Shown here one piece after another: positions 33,935 through 41,587 of a DNA stretch of 64,000 nt; within the stretch, counting starts at the first letter, position 1, and each line of letters opens with the position of its first letter. The notes beneath the pieces were generated by a model, which worked only from the letters and a program-made list of their open reading frames with translations, made no database searches and was not told the origin of the DNA. The position numbers and the translations under genes are program-made. The DNA lies in contig NZ_CP108474.1 of assembly GCF_036226445.1 (NCBI RefSeq), positions 1,674,001 to 1,738,000 on the forward strand, given 5' to 3'. The stretch is from Streptomyces sp. NBC_01255 (GTDB lineage: Bacteria; Actinomycetota; Actinomycetes; Streptomycetales; Streptomycetaceae).

Positions 33935-34896
33935 CCAGCCCCGTGAACCGTCTGCGTCCGCGCCGCTCCTGCCTCGCGGTCCCCGGCTCCAACCCGCGCT
34001 TCCTGGAGAAGGCCCAGAGCCTCGCCGCGGACCAGGTCTTCCTCGACCTGGAGGACGCCTGCGCGCCGCTGGCCAAGCCCGAGGCACGGCACACCATCGT
34101 GAAGTTCCTCAACGAGGGCGACTGGACCGGCAAGACCCGCGTCGTGCGGGTCAACGACTGGACGACCCACTGGACGTACCGGGACGTCGTCACGGTCGTC
34201 GAGGGCGCCGGCCAGAACCTCGACTGCATCATGCTGCCGAAGGTCCAGGACGCCCAGCAGATCGTCGCGCTCGACCTGCTGCTCACGCAGATCGAGAAGA
34301 CGATGGGCTTCGAGGTCGGCAAGATCGGCATCGAGGCGCAGATCGAGAACGCCCAGGGCCTCGTCAACGTCAACGCGATCGCGCAGGCCTCCCAGCGCGT
34401 CGAGACGATCATCTTCGGCCCGGCCGACTTCATGGCCTCCATCAACATGAAGTCGCTGGTCGTGGGCGAGCAGCCGCCCGGCTACCCGGCGGACGCCTAC
34501 CACCACATCCTGATGAGCATCCTGATGGCCGCCCGCGCCAACAACCTCCAGGCGATCGACGGCCCCTACCTCCAGATCCGCAACCCGGAGGGCTACAAGG
34601 CGGTCGCGCAGCGTGCCGCCGCCCTGGGCTTCGACGGCAAGTGGGTGCTGCACCCGGACCAGGTCGCCGCCGCGAACGAGATCTTCTCGCCCGCGCAGGA
34701 GGACTTCGACCACGCCGAGCTCATCCTGGACGCGTACGACTACTACACGTCCGAGGCCGGCGGGAAGAAGGGCTCCGCGATGCTCGGCGACGAGATGATC
34801 GACGAGGCCTCCCGCAAGATGGCCCTGGTCATCTCCGGCAAGGGCCGGGCCGCCGGCATGCAGCGCACCAGCAAGTTCGAGATCCCGGAGGCCTGA
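33931..34896 (+). CDS. HpcH/HpaI aldolase, likely malyl-CoA / beta-methylmalyl-CoA lyase
   Basis: The 321-residue CitE-like barrel opens with LRPRRSCLAVPGSNPRFLEK and carries the metal and substrate residues DLEDACAPLAK, the glutamate in IEAQIENAQG and the aspartate in FGPADFMAS. In the ethylmalonyl-CoA pathway this enzyme splits beta-methylmalyl-CoA into glyoxylate and propionyl-CoA and can also cleave malyl-CoA. The start overlaps the meaA stop by four bases (ATGA), and the hydratase gene follows after five bases, so the assignment from context is strong. Citrate lyase beta-like activities cannot be excluded by sequence alone. Confidence 0.9.
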   Translation: MTSPVNRLRPRRSCLAVPGSNPRFLEKAQSLAADQVFLDLEDACAPLAKPEARHTIVKFLNEGDWTGKTRVVRVNDWTTHWTYRDVVTVVEGAGQNLDCIMLPKVQDAQQIVALDLLLTQIEKTMGFEVGKIGIEAQIENAQGLVNVNAIAQASQRVETIIFGPADFMASINMKSLVVGEQPPGYPADAYHHILMSILMAARANNLQAIDGPYLQIRNPEGYKAVAQRAAALGFDGKWVLHPDQVAAANEIFSPAQEDFDHAELILDAYDYYTSEAGGKKGSAMLGDEMIDEASRKMALVISGKGRAAGMQRTSKFEIPEA

Positions 34897-34901
34897 GTCC
34901 G

Positions 34902-35426
34902 ATGCAGTTCGGCCGTACCTACGAAGAGTTCGAAATCGGTGCCGTCTACAAGCACTGGCCCGGAAAGACGGTCACCGAGTACGACGACCATCTCTTCTGT
35001 CTGCTGACGATGAACCACCATCCGCTGCACATGGATGTGAATTACGCCGAGAACACGACGGACTTCGGAAAGAACGTCGTCGTCGGCAACTACATCTACT
35101 CGCTGCTGCTCGGCATGTCCGTGCCGGACGTCTCCGGCAAGGCCATCGCCAATCTGGAGATCGAGTCGCTGCGGCACGTGGCGCCGACCTTCCACGGCGA
35201 CACGATCTACGGCGAGACGACGGTCCTCGACAAGACGCCGTCGAAGTCGAAGAACGACCGCGGCATCGTCTACGTCGAGACCAAGGGCTACAAGCAGGAC
35301 GGCACCCTCGTGTGCGTCTTCCGCCGCAAGGTCATGGTGCCCACCGAGACGTACATCAAGGAGCGCGGCGGCGAGCAGCCCGGCCGCCCCGAGCTGATCG
35401 AGCCCGCCAAGAAGACGGAGAAGTAG
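34902..35426 (+). CDS. MaoC-family hydratase, likely mesaconyl-CoA hydratase
   Basis: The 174-residue hot-dog-fold protein has GRTYEEFEIGAVYKHWPGKT, the hydratase-motif region LLTMNHHPLHMDVNYAE and VVVGNYIYSLLLGMSV. In the pathway mesaconyl-CoA hydratase converts mesaconyl-CoA to beta-methylmalyl-CoA, the substrate of the lyase encoded upstream. It is about half the length of the duplicated Mch of alphaproteobacteria, as is usual in actinobacteria. ATG 34902 uses a GGAGG inside the upstream gene end. It lies between the lyase gene (5-base gap) and the acyl-CoA dehydrogenase gene (2-base gap). Confidence 0.88.
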   Translation: MQFGRTYEEFEIGAVYKHWPGKTVTEYDDHLFCLLTMNHHPLHMDVNYAENTTDFGKNVVVGNYIYSLLLGMSVPDVSGKAIANLEIESLRHVAPTFHGDTIYGETTVLDKTPSKSKNDRGIVYVETKGYKQDGTLVCVFRRKVMVPTETYIKERGGEQPGRPELIEPAKKTEK

Positions 35427-35428
35427 CC

Positions 35429-36634
35429 ATGGCCCGACTCGCCCAGACCGCCGGGCTCACGGACGTCCAGCAGGAGATCCTCAAGACCGTCCGGGAGTTC
35501 GTCGACAAGGAGATCATCCCGGTCGCCACCGAGCTGGAGCACCGCGACGAGTACCCCCAGCAGATCGTCGACGGGCTCAAGGAGCTCGGCCTCTTCGGTC
35601 TGATGATCCCCGAGGAGTACGGGGGCCTGGGCGAGTCGCTGCTCACCTACGCGCTGTGCGTGGAGGAGATCGCCCGCGGCTGGATGTCGGTCTCCGGCAT
35701 CATCAACACGCACTTCATCGTCGCGTACATGCTCAAGCAGCACGGCACGCAGGAGCAGAAGGACTACTTCCTTCCGCGGATGGCGGCCGGCGAGACGCGC
35801 GGCGCGTTCTCGATGTCGGAGCCGGGCCTCGGCTCGGACGTGTCCGCCATCACCTCGAAGGCGGTCAAGGACGGCGACGAGTACGTCCTCAACGGTCAGA
35901 AGATGTGGCTGACGAACGGCGGAACGTCAACGCTGGTCGCCGTTCTCGTCCGAAGTGACGAAGGACACCCGGAGGGCACCGCCCCCCACAAGTCGATGAC
36001 GACCTTCCTCGTCGAGAAGGAGTCCGGCTTCGGAGAGGTCCGCCCCGGCCTCACCATTCCCGGAAAGATCGACAAGATGGGTTACAAGGGCGTCGACACG
36101 ACCGAACTCATCATGGACGGACTGCGCATTCCGGCCAATCGGGTCCTCGGCGGCACGACGGGCCGAGGGTTTTACCAAATGATGGACGGCGTGGAAGTCG
36201 GCCGCGTGAACGTGGCGGCCCGTGGTTGCGGCGTCGCGCAGCGTGCTTTCGAGCTGGGTGTCTCGTATGCCCAGCAACGTCACACTTTCGGCAAGGCGAT
36301 CGCCGAACACCAGGCAATTCAGTTCAAGCTTGCCGAGATGGCTACCAAGGTCGAGGCTGCTCATGCCATGATGGTGAACGCAGCACGCAAAAAGGACTCC
36401 GGGGAACGAAACGACCTCGAAGCAGGGATGGCGAAGTACCTCGCCTCCGAGTACTGCAAGGAAGTCGTGGAGGATGCCTTCCGCATTCACGGCGGCTACG
36501 GGTTCTCGAAGGAGTACGAGATCGAGCGTCTCTACCGCGAGGCGCCGATGCTGCTCATCGGTGAAGGTACCGCCGAGATCCAGAAAATGATCATTGGTCG
36601 TCGGCTGCTCGAGGAGTACCGCTTCCAGGGTTGA
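35429..36634 (+). CDS. Acyl-CoA dehydrogenase, likely methylsuccinyl-CoA dehydrogenase
   Basis: The 401-residue flavoenzyme has the standard three-domain acyl-CoA dehydrogenase form: helical N-terminus (TDVQQEILKTVREFVDKEII), FAD-binding middle (AFSMSEPGLGSDVSAITSKA, MWLTNGG) and C-terminal helices with catalytic Glu379 in GEGTAEIQKMIIG. As the last gene of the ccr operon it most likely oxidises (2S)-methylsuccinyl-CoA to mesaconyl-CoA. It is shorter than the proteobacterial Mcd enzymes (about 550 residues), so a related short-chain specificity remains possible. ATG 35429 has GGAG eight bases upstream and follows the hydratase stop by two bases. Confidence 0.9.
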   Translation: MARLAQTAGLTDVQQEILKTVREFVDKEIIPVATELEHRDEYPQQIVDGLKELGLFGLMIPEEYGGLGESLLTYALCVEEIARGWMSVSGIINTHFIVAYMLKQHGTQEQKDYFLPRMAAGETRGAFSMSEPGLGSDVSAITSKAVKDGDEYVLNGQKMWLTNGGTSTLVAVLVRSDEGHPEGTAPHKSMTTFLVEKESGFGEVRPGLTIPGKIDKMGYKGVDTTELIMDGLRIPANRVLGGTTGRGFYQMMDGVEVGRVNVAARGCGVAQRAFELGVSYAQQRHTFGKAIAEHQAIQFKLAEMATKVEAAHAMMVNAARKKDSGERNDLEAGMAKYLASEYCKEVVEDAFRIHGGYGFSKEYEIERLYREAPMLLIGEGTAEIQKMIIGRRLLEEYRFQG

Positions 36635-36713
36635 TTGTCGCGTTTGAGTCGGTTCGGCCGCGAAGAAGATCACACCCTGTGTTCGTCTTCCGGCCGTCGA
36701 CTCGGTTCCTGGC

Positions 36714-36744
36714 TTGCCCAGTTGCGCCCCGCAACCGATAGCAT
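36714..36744 (+). promoter_or_regulatory. Candidate psd-pssA promoter with an inverted repeat in the spacer
   Basis: TTGCCC (36714-36719) and TAGCAT (36739-36744) are 19 bases apart. Between them lies the perfect inverted repeat GTTGCG-CCC-CGCAAC (36721-36735), a likely repressor site. Confidence 0.4.
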
Positions 36745-36803
36745 CGCCGGAAAGCCGCCGTCCCCCGTTGCCAGTGCGGCATCATCCGCTACGAAGGTCA
36801 TCC

Positions 36804-37460
36804 ATGCCCCACAGCCAAACCTCTGCACACCGCGACAGCCTCTCGGGCGTACGCCTCGCGCGCGGAGCATCGCCGTGGCTTCTGCCGACCGTCGCCACCG
36901 CGGCGCTCTCCCTCTTGCGCGCGCGCAAGTCGCGACGAGCCGCGGCCATCGCCGTGCCGACCACCGCGCTCGCGGCCGGCATGCTGTGGTTCTTCCGCGA
37001 CCCCGAGCGCGAGATCGCGCAGGGCCGGGTCATCTCCCCCGCCGACGGTGTGGTGCAGAGCATCATGCCGTGGAAGGACGGACGCACCCGGGTCGCCATC
37101 TTCATGAGCCCGCTGAACGTCCACGTCAACCGCGCGCCGCTGGCCGGCACGGTGACGTCCGTGGAGCACATCCCCGGCGGGTTCGTCCCGGCGTTCAACA
37201 AGGAGAGCGAGAACAACGAGCGCGTTGTCTGGCACTTCGACACCGAGCTCGGCGACATCGAGATGGTGCAGATCGCGGGTGCCGTCGCACGACGCATCGT
37301 GCCGTACATCCCGCAGGGGACGAAGGTCGAGCAGGGTGACCGGATCGGTCTGATCCGCTTCGGTTCGCGTGTCGACATCTACCTCCCGGAGGGTGTCGAG
37401 GTCGCCGTCGAGGTCGGCCAGGCCACGACCGCGGGGGTGACTCGCATTGACCGTGATTGA
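36804..37460 (+). CDS. psd: Phosphatidylserine decarboxylase proenzyme
   Basis: The 218-residue protein belongs to the short type of decarboxylase. It has one or two membrane segments at about 24-64 (WLLPTVATAALSLLRA and AAIAVPTTALAAGMLWFF), then WFFRDPERE, RVISPADGVV, MSPLNVHVNRAP and the self-cleavage site RFGSRVDIYLP, where Ser188 becomes the pyruvoyl cofactor after the Gly187-Ser188 bond breaks. It converts phosphatidylserine to phosphatidylethanolamine at the membrane. ATG 36804 has AAGG upstream; an in-frame start at 36714 lies at the promoter. It overlaps pssA by 14 bases. Confidence 0.93.
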   Translation: MPHSQTSAHRDSLSGVRLARGASPWLLPTVATAALSLLRARKSRRAAAIAVPTTALAAGMLWFFRDPEREIAQGRVISPADGVVQSIMPWKDGRTRVAIFMSPLNVHVNRAPLAGTVTSVEHIPGGFVPAFNKESENNERVVWHFDTELGDIEMVQIAGAVARRIVPYIPQGTKVEQGDRIGLIRFGSRVDIYLPEGVEVAVEVGQATTAGVTRIDRD

Positions 37461-38319
37461 TCCCGACACACGGGCTGCCGAATGGGTTGCCGACGCCGAG
37501 GACGAGGCGGCCGAAGAGGCCGAGGAGATGCCGCTGTCGTTGAGGCTGTCCATAGCGGACGCCCTCACGCTCGGTAACGCCACGTGCGGCTTCATGGCGG
37601 TCTACTTCACGACGACCGGCATCCTGATCCCGCACCTCACCGGCAGCACGGAGACCGGCATGGCGCGCAACAGCGCCGCCACCGCCGTGATCCTCATGCT
37701 GGCCGCGGCGATCTTCGACCTCTTCGACGGCATCGTGGCGCGCAAGCTCCGCAGCTCGCCGATGGGCGCCGAGCTCGACAACCTGTCGGACCTCATCAGC
37801 TTCGGTCTGGCCCCGGCCTACTTCGTACTCGTGTACGGCATGGTCACGCCCGGCGCGCAGCAGAAGGTCTCGGCGGTGGCCGCGATCGTGGTGCTGCTCG
37901 CCGTGGTGCTGAGACTCGCGAGATTCTCGTGCGTGACGATGAAGGACGGCATGTTCCAGGGCATGCCGAGCCCCTTCGGCGCGCTGACGGTCGTCTCGAT
38001 CGTGCTCCTCGAGCTGCCGTTCATCCCGACGCTCCTCGCGATCATCGGGGTGGCCTGGCTGATGGTGAGCCGGGTCGAGTACCCCAAGCCGCGGGGTGTC
38101 CTCGCGGTGGCGATGCTCGCCTGGATCGTCGGTGCCATGGGCATGCTGGCGGCCTGGGCGTTCGACGCACCGGGCGGGGCGTTCCTGCTCCAGACCGGCT
38201 GCGCGCTCCAGGTGGTGTTGGGCGCCGTGATCCCCCTCTTCGCGACGGCCCGCCGGGTGAACACGTTCCGCGGCAACCGCCGTGAGAGCCGAGAGGCTCG
38301 CGCGGCGCAGCTGCGGTAG
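37447..38319 (+). CDS. pssA: CDP-diacylglycerol-serine O-phosphatidyltransferase
   Basis: The 290-residue integral membrane protein carries the CDP-alcohol phosphatidyltransferase motif DGIVARKLRSSPMGAELDN plus LSD, with its metal-binding aspartates, then about six to eight hydrophobic segments. It joins CDP-diacylglycerol and serine to give phosphatidylserine, the substrate of the Psd enzyme encoded just upstream. The acidic N-terminus (VADAEDEAAEEAEEMP) is not part of the catalytic fold. The start is uncertain: TTG 37447 or GTG 37453; both lie inside the end of psd, so translation is coupled. A terminator follows at 38338. Confidence 0.93.
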   Translation: MTVIDPDTRAAEWVADAEDEAAEEAEEMPLSLRLSIADALTLGNATCGFMAVYFTTTGILIPHLTGSTETGMARNSAATAVILMLAAAIFDLFDGIVARKLRSSPMGAELDNLSDLISFGLAPAYFVLVYGMVTPGAQQKVSAVAAIVVLLAVVLRLARFSCVTMKDGMFQGMPSPFGALTVVSIVLLELPFIPTLLAIIGVAWLMVSRVEYPKPRGVLAVAMLAWIVGAMGMLAAWAFDAPGGAFLLQTGCALQVVLGAVIPLFATARRVNTFRGNRRESREARAAQLR

Positions 38320-38337
38320 CGGATCGAGTGGTACGTG

Positions 38338-38374
38338 AAGGGCCCCGGGAGGCGACAAGCCTCCCGGGGCCCTT
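38338..38374 (+). terminator. Intrinsic terminator hairpin
   Basis: A perfect 16-bp stem, AAGGGCCCCGGGAGGC / GCCTCCCGGGGCCCTT, has a GACAA loop and lies 18 bases after the pssA stop. It can also serve the convergent acetyltransferase gene. Confidence 0.9.
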
Positions 38375-38402
38375 TCGTGTGCCCGGGGTACGTTCCCAGG
38401 GA

Positions 38403-39413
38403 TCAGCCGAGGCGCTTGTAGTACAGCGTGGTGGGGCGGAGGGTGCCGGCCGGGTCGGCGGCGAAGTCGGGGATCGTTCCCGCGGCCGTCCAGCCCGCTC
38501 TCCGGTAGAGGCGTTCGGCGGGGCTGTCGGTCCGGGTGTCCAGGACGAGCAGGCTCAGGCCGGTGGCGGCGGCGTGGGCCTCGGCGGCGGCGAGCAGCCG
38601 GCGGCCGAGGCCGCCGCCCCGGGCGGAGCTGTGCACGAGGAGCCGGGCGATCTCGCCGCGGTGGCGGCCGTTGGCGGTGCCGGTACGGACGAGGGTCACG
38701 ACGCCCGTCAGGCTCCCGTCCGGGGCGTGGGCGGCCCAGACGTCCCGTACGCCCGCCGCGGCCTCTTCGGCGACCTCGGACCACCAGGCGGCCGCCCTGG
38801 CCGTCTCCAGGGGCGCCAGGAAGCCGACGGAGGCCCCGCCGTCGACGGCGTCCACGAGGAGCGCCGCGAGACCGGCGGGGGCGTGGGTCCGTACGGCGTC
38901 GGGGGAGAGCCGCTCGATGGCGTCCGGGGTGGGGAGCGGCTTCTCCAGGCAGACCAGGTCCGGCCGCTCGTCCCAGGAGTCCACGGTCGCGAAGCCGAGG
39001 CTCCGGTAGAGGGCGAGCGGCTCCGCCCGCCAGGCCCAGACCGTGAGGCGTACGGCGGGGGTGCCCGCGGCGGCGGCCCGGCGCAGGGCCTCGGCCATGA
39101 GGGCCTTCGCGAGGCCCTTCCGCCGGGCCTCGGGCGCGACCCAGAGCCGCTTGATCTCGGGAGCGGCGCCCTCGCGGGGCGCCTTGAGGACGACGCAGCC
39201 CGACGGGGTGTCGTCGCCGGGCGCGGTGATCAGCAGGACGGTGTCGGCGGCGAAGGCGGCGGCCGGGTCCTCGGCCTCTCCCCGGTATACGGCCGGGAGC
39301 TCGGCGACCGTCTCCACCGCCGTGCCCTTCTCGGCCTGGTTGACCAGGTGGTAGGCGGCCAGCAGGTCGCGGAGGCGCGGGTGGGAACGGTTCTCCTCGA
39401 TACGTGCAGTCAT
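38403..39413 (-). CDS. Tandem GNAT-domain acetyltransferase
   Basis: The 336-residue protein has two GNAT folds. The first (about 1-155) shows the acetyl-CoA loop EIKRLWVAPEARRKGLAKAL followed by LTVWAWRAEPLALYRSLGF. The second (about 165-336) has EIARLLVHSSARGGGLGRRL and SLLVLDTRTDSPAERLYRRA. Both contain the R/Q-x-x-G-x-G/A signature, so both may bind acetyl-CoA. The substrate is unknown; two-domain GNATs include mycothiol synthase and antibiotic-modifying enzymes, but no specific similarity was recognised. ATG 39413 was taken as start; a GTG at 39428 would add five residues, and neither has a good ribosome site. Confidence 0.85.
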   Translation of the reverse strand: MTARIEENRSHPRLRDLLAAYHLVNQAEKGTAVETVAELPAVYRGEAEDPAAAFAADTVLLITAPGDDTPSGCVVLKAPREGAAPEIKRLWVAPEARRKGLAKALMAEALRRAAAAGTPAVRLTVWAWRAEPLALYRSLGFATVDSWDERPDLVCLEKPLPTPDAIERLSPDAVRTHAPAGLAALLVDAVDGGASVGFLAPLETARAAAWWSEVAEEAAAGVRDVWAAHAPDGSLTGVVTLVRTGTANGRHRGEIARLLVHSSARGGGLGRRLLAAAEAHAAATGLSLLVLDTRTDSPAERLYRRAGWTAAGTIPDFAADPAGTLRPTTLYYKRLG

Positions 39414-39459
39414 GGGCCAGAGCTTCACACCGCGATGTTTCGGGGATGTGAAGATCCAC

Positions 39460-39465
39460 TAGGGT
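39460..39465 (+). promoter_or_regulatory. Leaderless -10 element for the epimerase-like gene
   Basis: TAGGGT is followed by seven bases and ATG 39473. It is one of the clearest members of the leaderless set in this window. Confidence 0.5.
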
Positions 39466-39472
39466 CGGATCC

Positions 39473-40306
39473 ATGCGCGTACTGGTCGCGGGCGCCACGG
39501 GCGCCGTGGGTCGTCAGCTCGTCCCCCGCCTCGAAGCGGCGGGCCACGAGGTCGTGGGCATCTCCCGGCGCGGTCCGCGCCCCGTGGACGTCCTGGACGC
39601 CGGGGCGGTGCGGCGGGCCGTCGCCGAGGCCGCGCCGGACGCCGTGGTGCACCAGCTGACGGACCTGGGCGGGGCGGACGGGGCCGCGAACAACCGGGTG
39701 CGGATCGAGGGCACCCGGAACCTCGTGGACGCGGCGCGGGCGGCGGGGGTGGGCCGTATCGTCGCGCAGTCGATCGCCTGGGCGTACGGCCCCGGGGACG
39801 CGCCCGCCGACGAGTCCGTACCGCTCGACGCCACGGAGGAGCTGCCCCGGGCCAGGATCGTCGCCGGGGTCCGCGCGCTGGAGTCGACCGTGGCGGAACT
39901 GCCGGAAGCCGTCGTCCTGCGGTACGGGATCCTCTACGGCCCCGGCACCTGGTACGCGCCCGGGGGCGCGGTGGCCGCCGCGCTCGCGGGGGACCCGGAG
40001 GCCCGGTTCCTGGGGAACACGGCGGCCGACGGTTCGGTGAGCTCCTTCGTGCACGTCGCCGATGCCGCCGAGGCGGCCGTACAGGCGCTGGCGTGGGTCC
40101 CGGGGGCGTACAACGTGGTGGACGACGAGCCCGCGCCCGGTCACGACTGGCTGCCGGTCCTGGCGGGGGCGCTGGGCGTCCCGGCCCCGGAGCGGAGCGG
40201 GGGCCGGGCGCCCTGGGCCCGGGGCGCGGCGAACTCCCGGGCCCGCGCGCTGGGCTGGGCCCCGGCCCGCCCGTCCTGGCGGACGGGCTTCGCGGACCAG
40301 GGCTAG
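39473..40306 (+). CDS. NAD(P)-dependent epimerase/dehydratase-like protein
   Basis: A 277-residue Rossmann protein of the extended SDR type. It has the nucleotide-binding GATGAVGRQL at 7-16, the NNRVRIEGTRNLVDAA helix and LRYGILYGPGTWY after the sheet. The usual YxxxK catalytic pair is not clear: the expected place reads QSIAWAYGPGDAPADE, with a tyrosine but no lysine four residues on. It may therefore be an NAD(P)-binding protein or an atypical enzyme rather than a sugar epimerase. It is leaderless from ATG 39473, divergent from the acetyltransferase and convergent with livK with only 15 bases between. Confidence 0.85.
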   Translation: MRVLVAGATGAVGRQLVPRLEAAGHEVVGISRRGPRPVDVLDAGAVRRAVAEAAPDAVVHQLTDLGGADGAANNRVRIEGTRNLVDAARAAGVGRIVAQSIAWAYGPGDAPADESVPLDATEELPRARIVAGVRALESTVAELPEAVVLRYGILYGPGTWYAPGGAVAAALAGDPEARFLGNTAADGSVSSFVHVADAAEAAVQALAWVPGAYNVVDDEPAPGHDWLPVLAGALGVPAPERSGGRAPWARGAANSRARALGWAPARPSWRTGFADQG

Positions 40307-40321
40307 GGGGTGTCCGGCGGC

Positions 40322-41587
40322 TTACGGCGTGTAGGACTTCGCCGCCTCCGCGACGAACGGCTGCCGGATCGTGCGCATGCCGCCGGGGACGGACTTGTCC
40401 GGCTGGATGATGACGGACTGGCGGGAGGACGGTGCCTTCGGGTCGCTCAGGTCGTGGGTCATGCCGAAGCCCGCGTCGTGGGCCTTCAGGCTCAGGAGCG
40501 CCTTGTCGACGCCCTCGCGGGTGAGGTCCTTGTCCGCGCAGGCCTTCTTCAGGGCCTCGCCGAAGACGCCGGCCGCGGTCCAGCCGGCGACGATGCCGTT
40601 GTCGAGGCTGTCGCCCGGGTAGGCGGCCTGGTAGTCGGCGACGAGCTTCTTCGCCGTGGGGGTGTCCGCGCCGATGGGCAGGCTCGGCGAGGCGAACCAG
40701 TACATCTTCTCCAGGGCGGGCCCGGCCTGGGTGCCGAGCAGCTGCGGCGCGAAGGCCGAGTTGTTGCCGACGACCGGGACCTTGAGTCCGGTGGCGGCGG
40801 CGACGCCGACGAGGGAGGCGGCCTGGCGGGGGCCCGCGCTGATGACGACGGCCTTGACCCCGGCCTGCTTGAGCGCGGAGACCTGCGCGGACATGTCGTT
40901 GTCGGTGGGCTTGATCTTCTGCTCGACGACGGTCAGGCCGGCCTTCCCGGCGGCGAACTTCGAGCCCTTCAGCGCGTTCTCGCCGTAGTCGCCCTCGAAG
41001 TAGACGTGCCCGAGCTTGTCGCCGGACTTCAGGCCCTTCTCCTTGAGGAGGAAGTCGACGGCGTTGATCGTCTCGACGTCGTACGTGGCGCCGAGGACGC
41101 GGATGTACGGGGAGCCGAGCAGGGAGGCCGACCAGGCCTGGGGCAGGACGAGTCCCTTGTCCTTGCCGTCGACCTTGGGCTTGACCGCGGCGACGAACGG
41201 GGAGCCGATGAACTGGGTGTAGCCGACGACCTTCGGTTCCAGCTCGGTGTAGGCGGCGAGCGCCTTCTGCGGGTCGTAGCCGTGGTCGCGGACCGTGAGC
41301 TCCAGCTGCCGGCCGCAGATCCCGCCGGCGGCGTTGACCTGCTTCACGTACAGCTGCTGGGCCTGGGTGACGCTCTTCCCGAGGGTCGCGTACACGCCGG
41401 TCATGTCGGTGAGGGCACCCAGCGCGATCGTCTTGTCGGTGACGCCCTGGCCGGTCTTCACCCCGCCCGCGCCGGTCTGCTTGCCGTCGCCGGTCTTGGC
41501 CTTGGAGCTGCATCCGGCGGCGGTGAGGGCGACCAGTGCGGCGAGCGCGGCGGCCAGGCCCCGCACGGCCTGTCTGCTGTGGGTCAT
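40322..41587 (-). CDS. livK: Branched-chain amino-acid ABC transporter, substrate-binding lipoprotein
   Basis: The 421-residue lipoprotein has signal peptide 1-25 and lipobox LTAAGC with Cys26, which is lipidated and anchors it to the outer face of the membrane. A Gly/Thr/Lys linker leads to a type I periplasmic-binding fold (KTIALGALTDMTGVYATLG, then GICGRQLELTVRDHGYDPQ). It captures branched-chain or related amino acids, or small amides, for the permeases LivH and LivM. ATG 41587 follows GGGGAG and overlaps the livM stop by four bases (ATGA). It is the last gene of the livF-G-H-M-K operon, an unusual end position for the most abundant component. Ligand specificity is not predictable. Confidence 0.93.
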   Translation of the reverse strand: MTHSRQAVRGLAAALAALVALTAAGCSSKAKTGDGKQTGAGGVKTGQGVTDKTIALGALTDMTGVYATLGKSVTQAQQLYVKQVNAAGGICGRQLELTVRDHGYDPQKALAAYTELEPKVVGYTQFIGSPFVAAVKPKVDGKDKGLVLPQAWSASLLGSPYIRVLGATYDVETINAVDFLLKEKGLKSGDKLGHVYFEGDYGENALKGSKFAAGKAGLTVVEQKIKPTDNDMSAQVSALKQAGVKAVVISAGPRQAASLVGVAAATGLKVPVVGNNSAFAPQLLGTQAGPALEKMYWFASPSLPIGADTPTAKKLVADYQAAYPGDSLDNGIVAGWTAAGVFGEALKKACADKDLTREGVDKALLSLKAHDAGFGMTHDLSDPKAPSSRQSVIIQPDKSVPGGMRTIRQPFVAEAAKSYTP

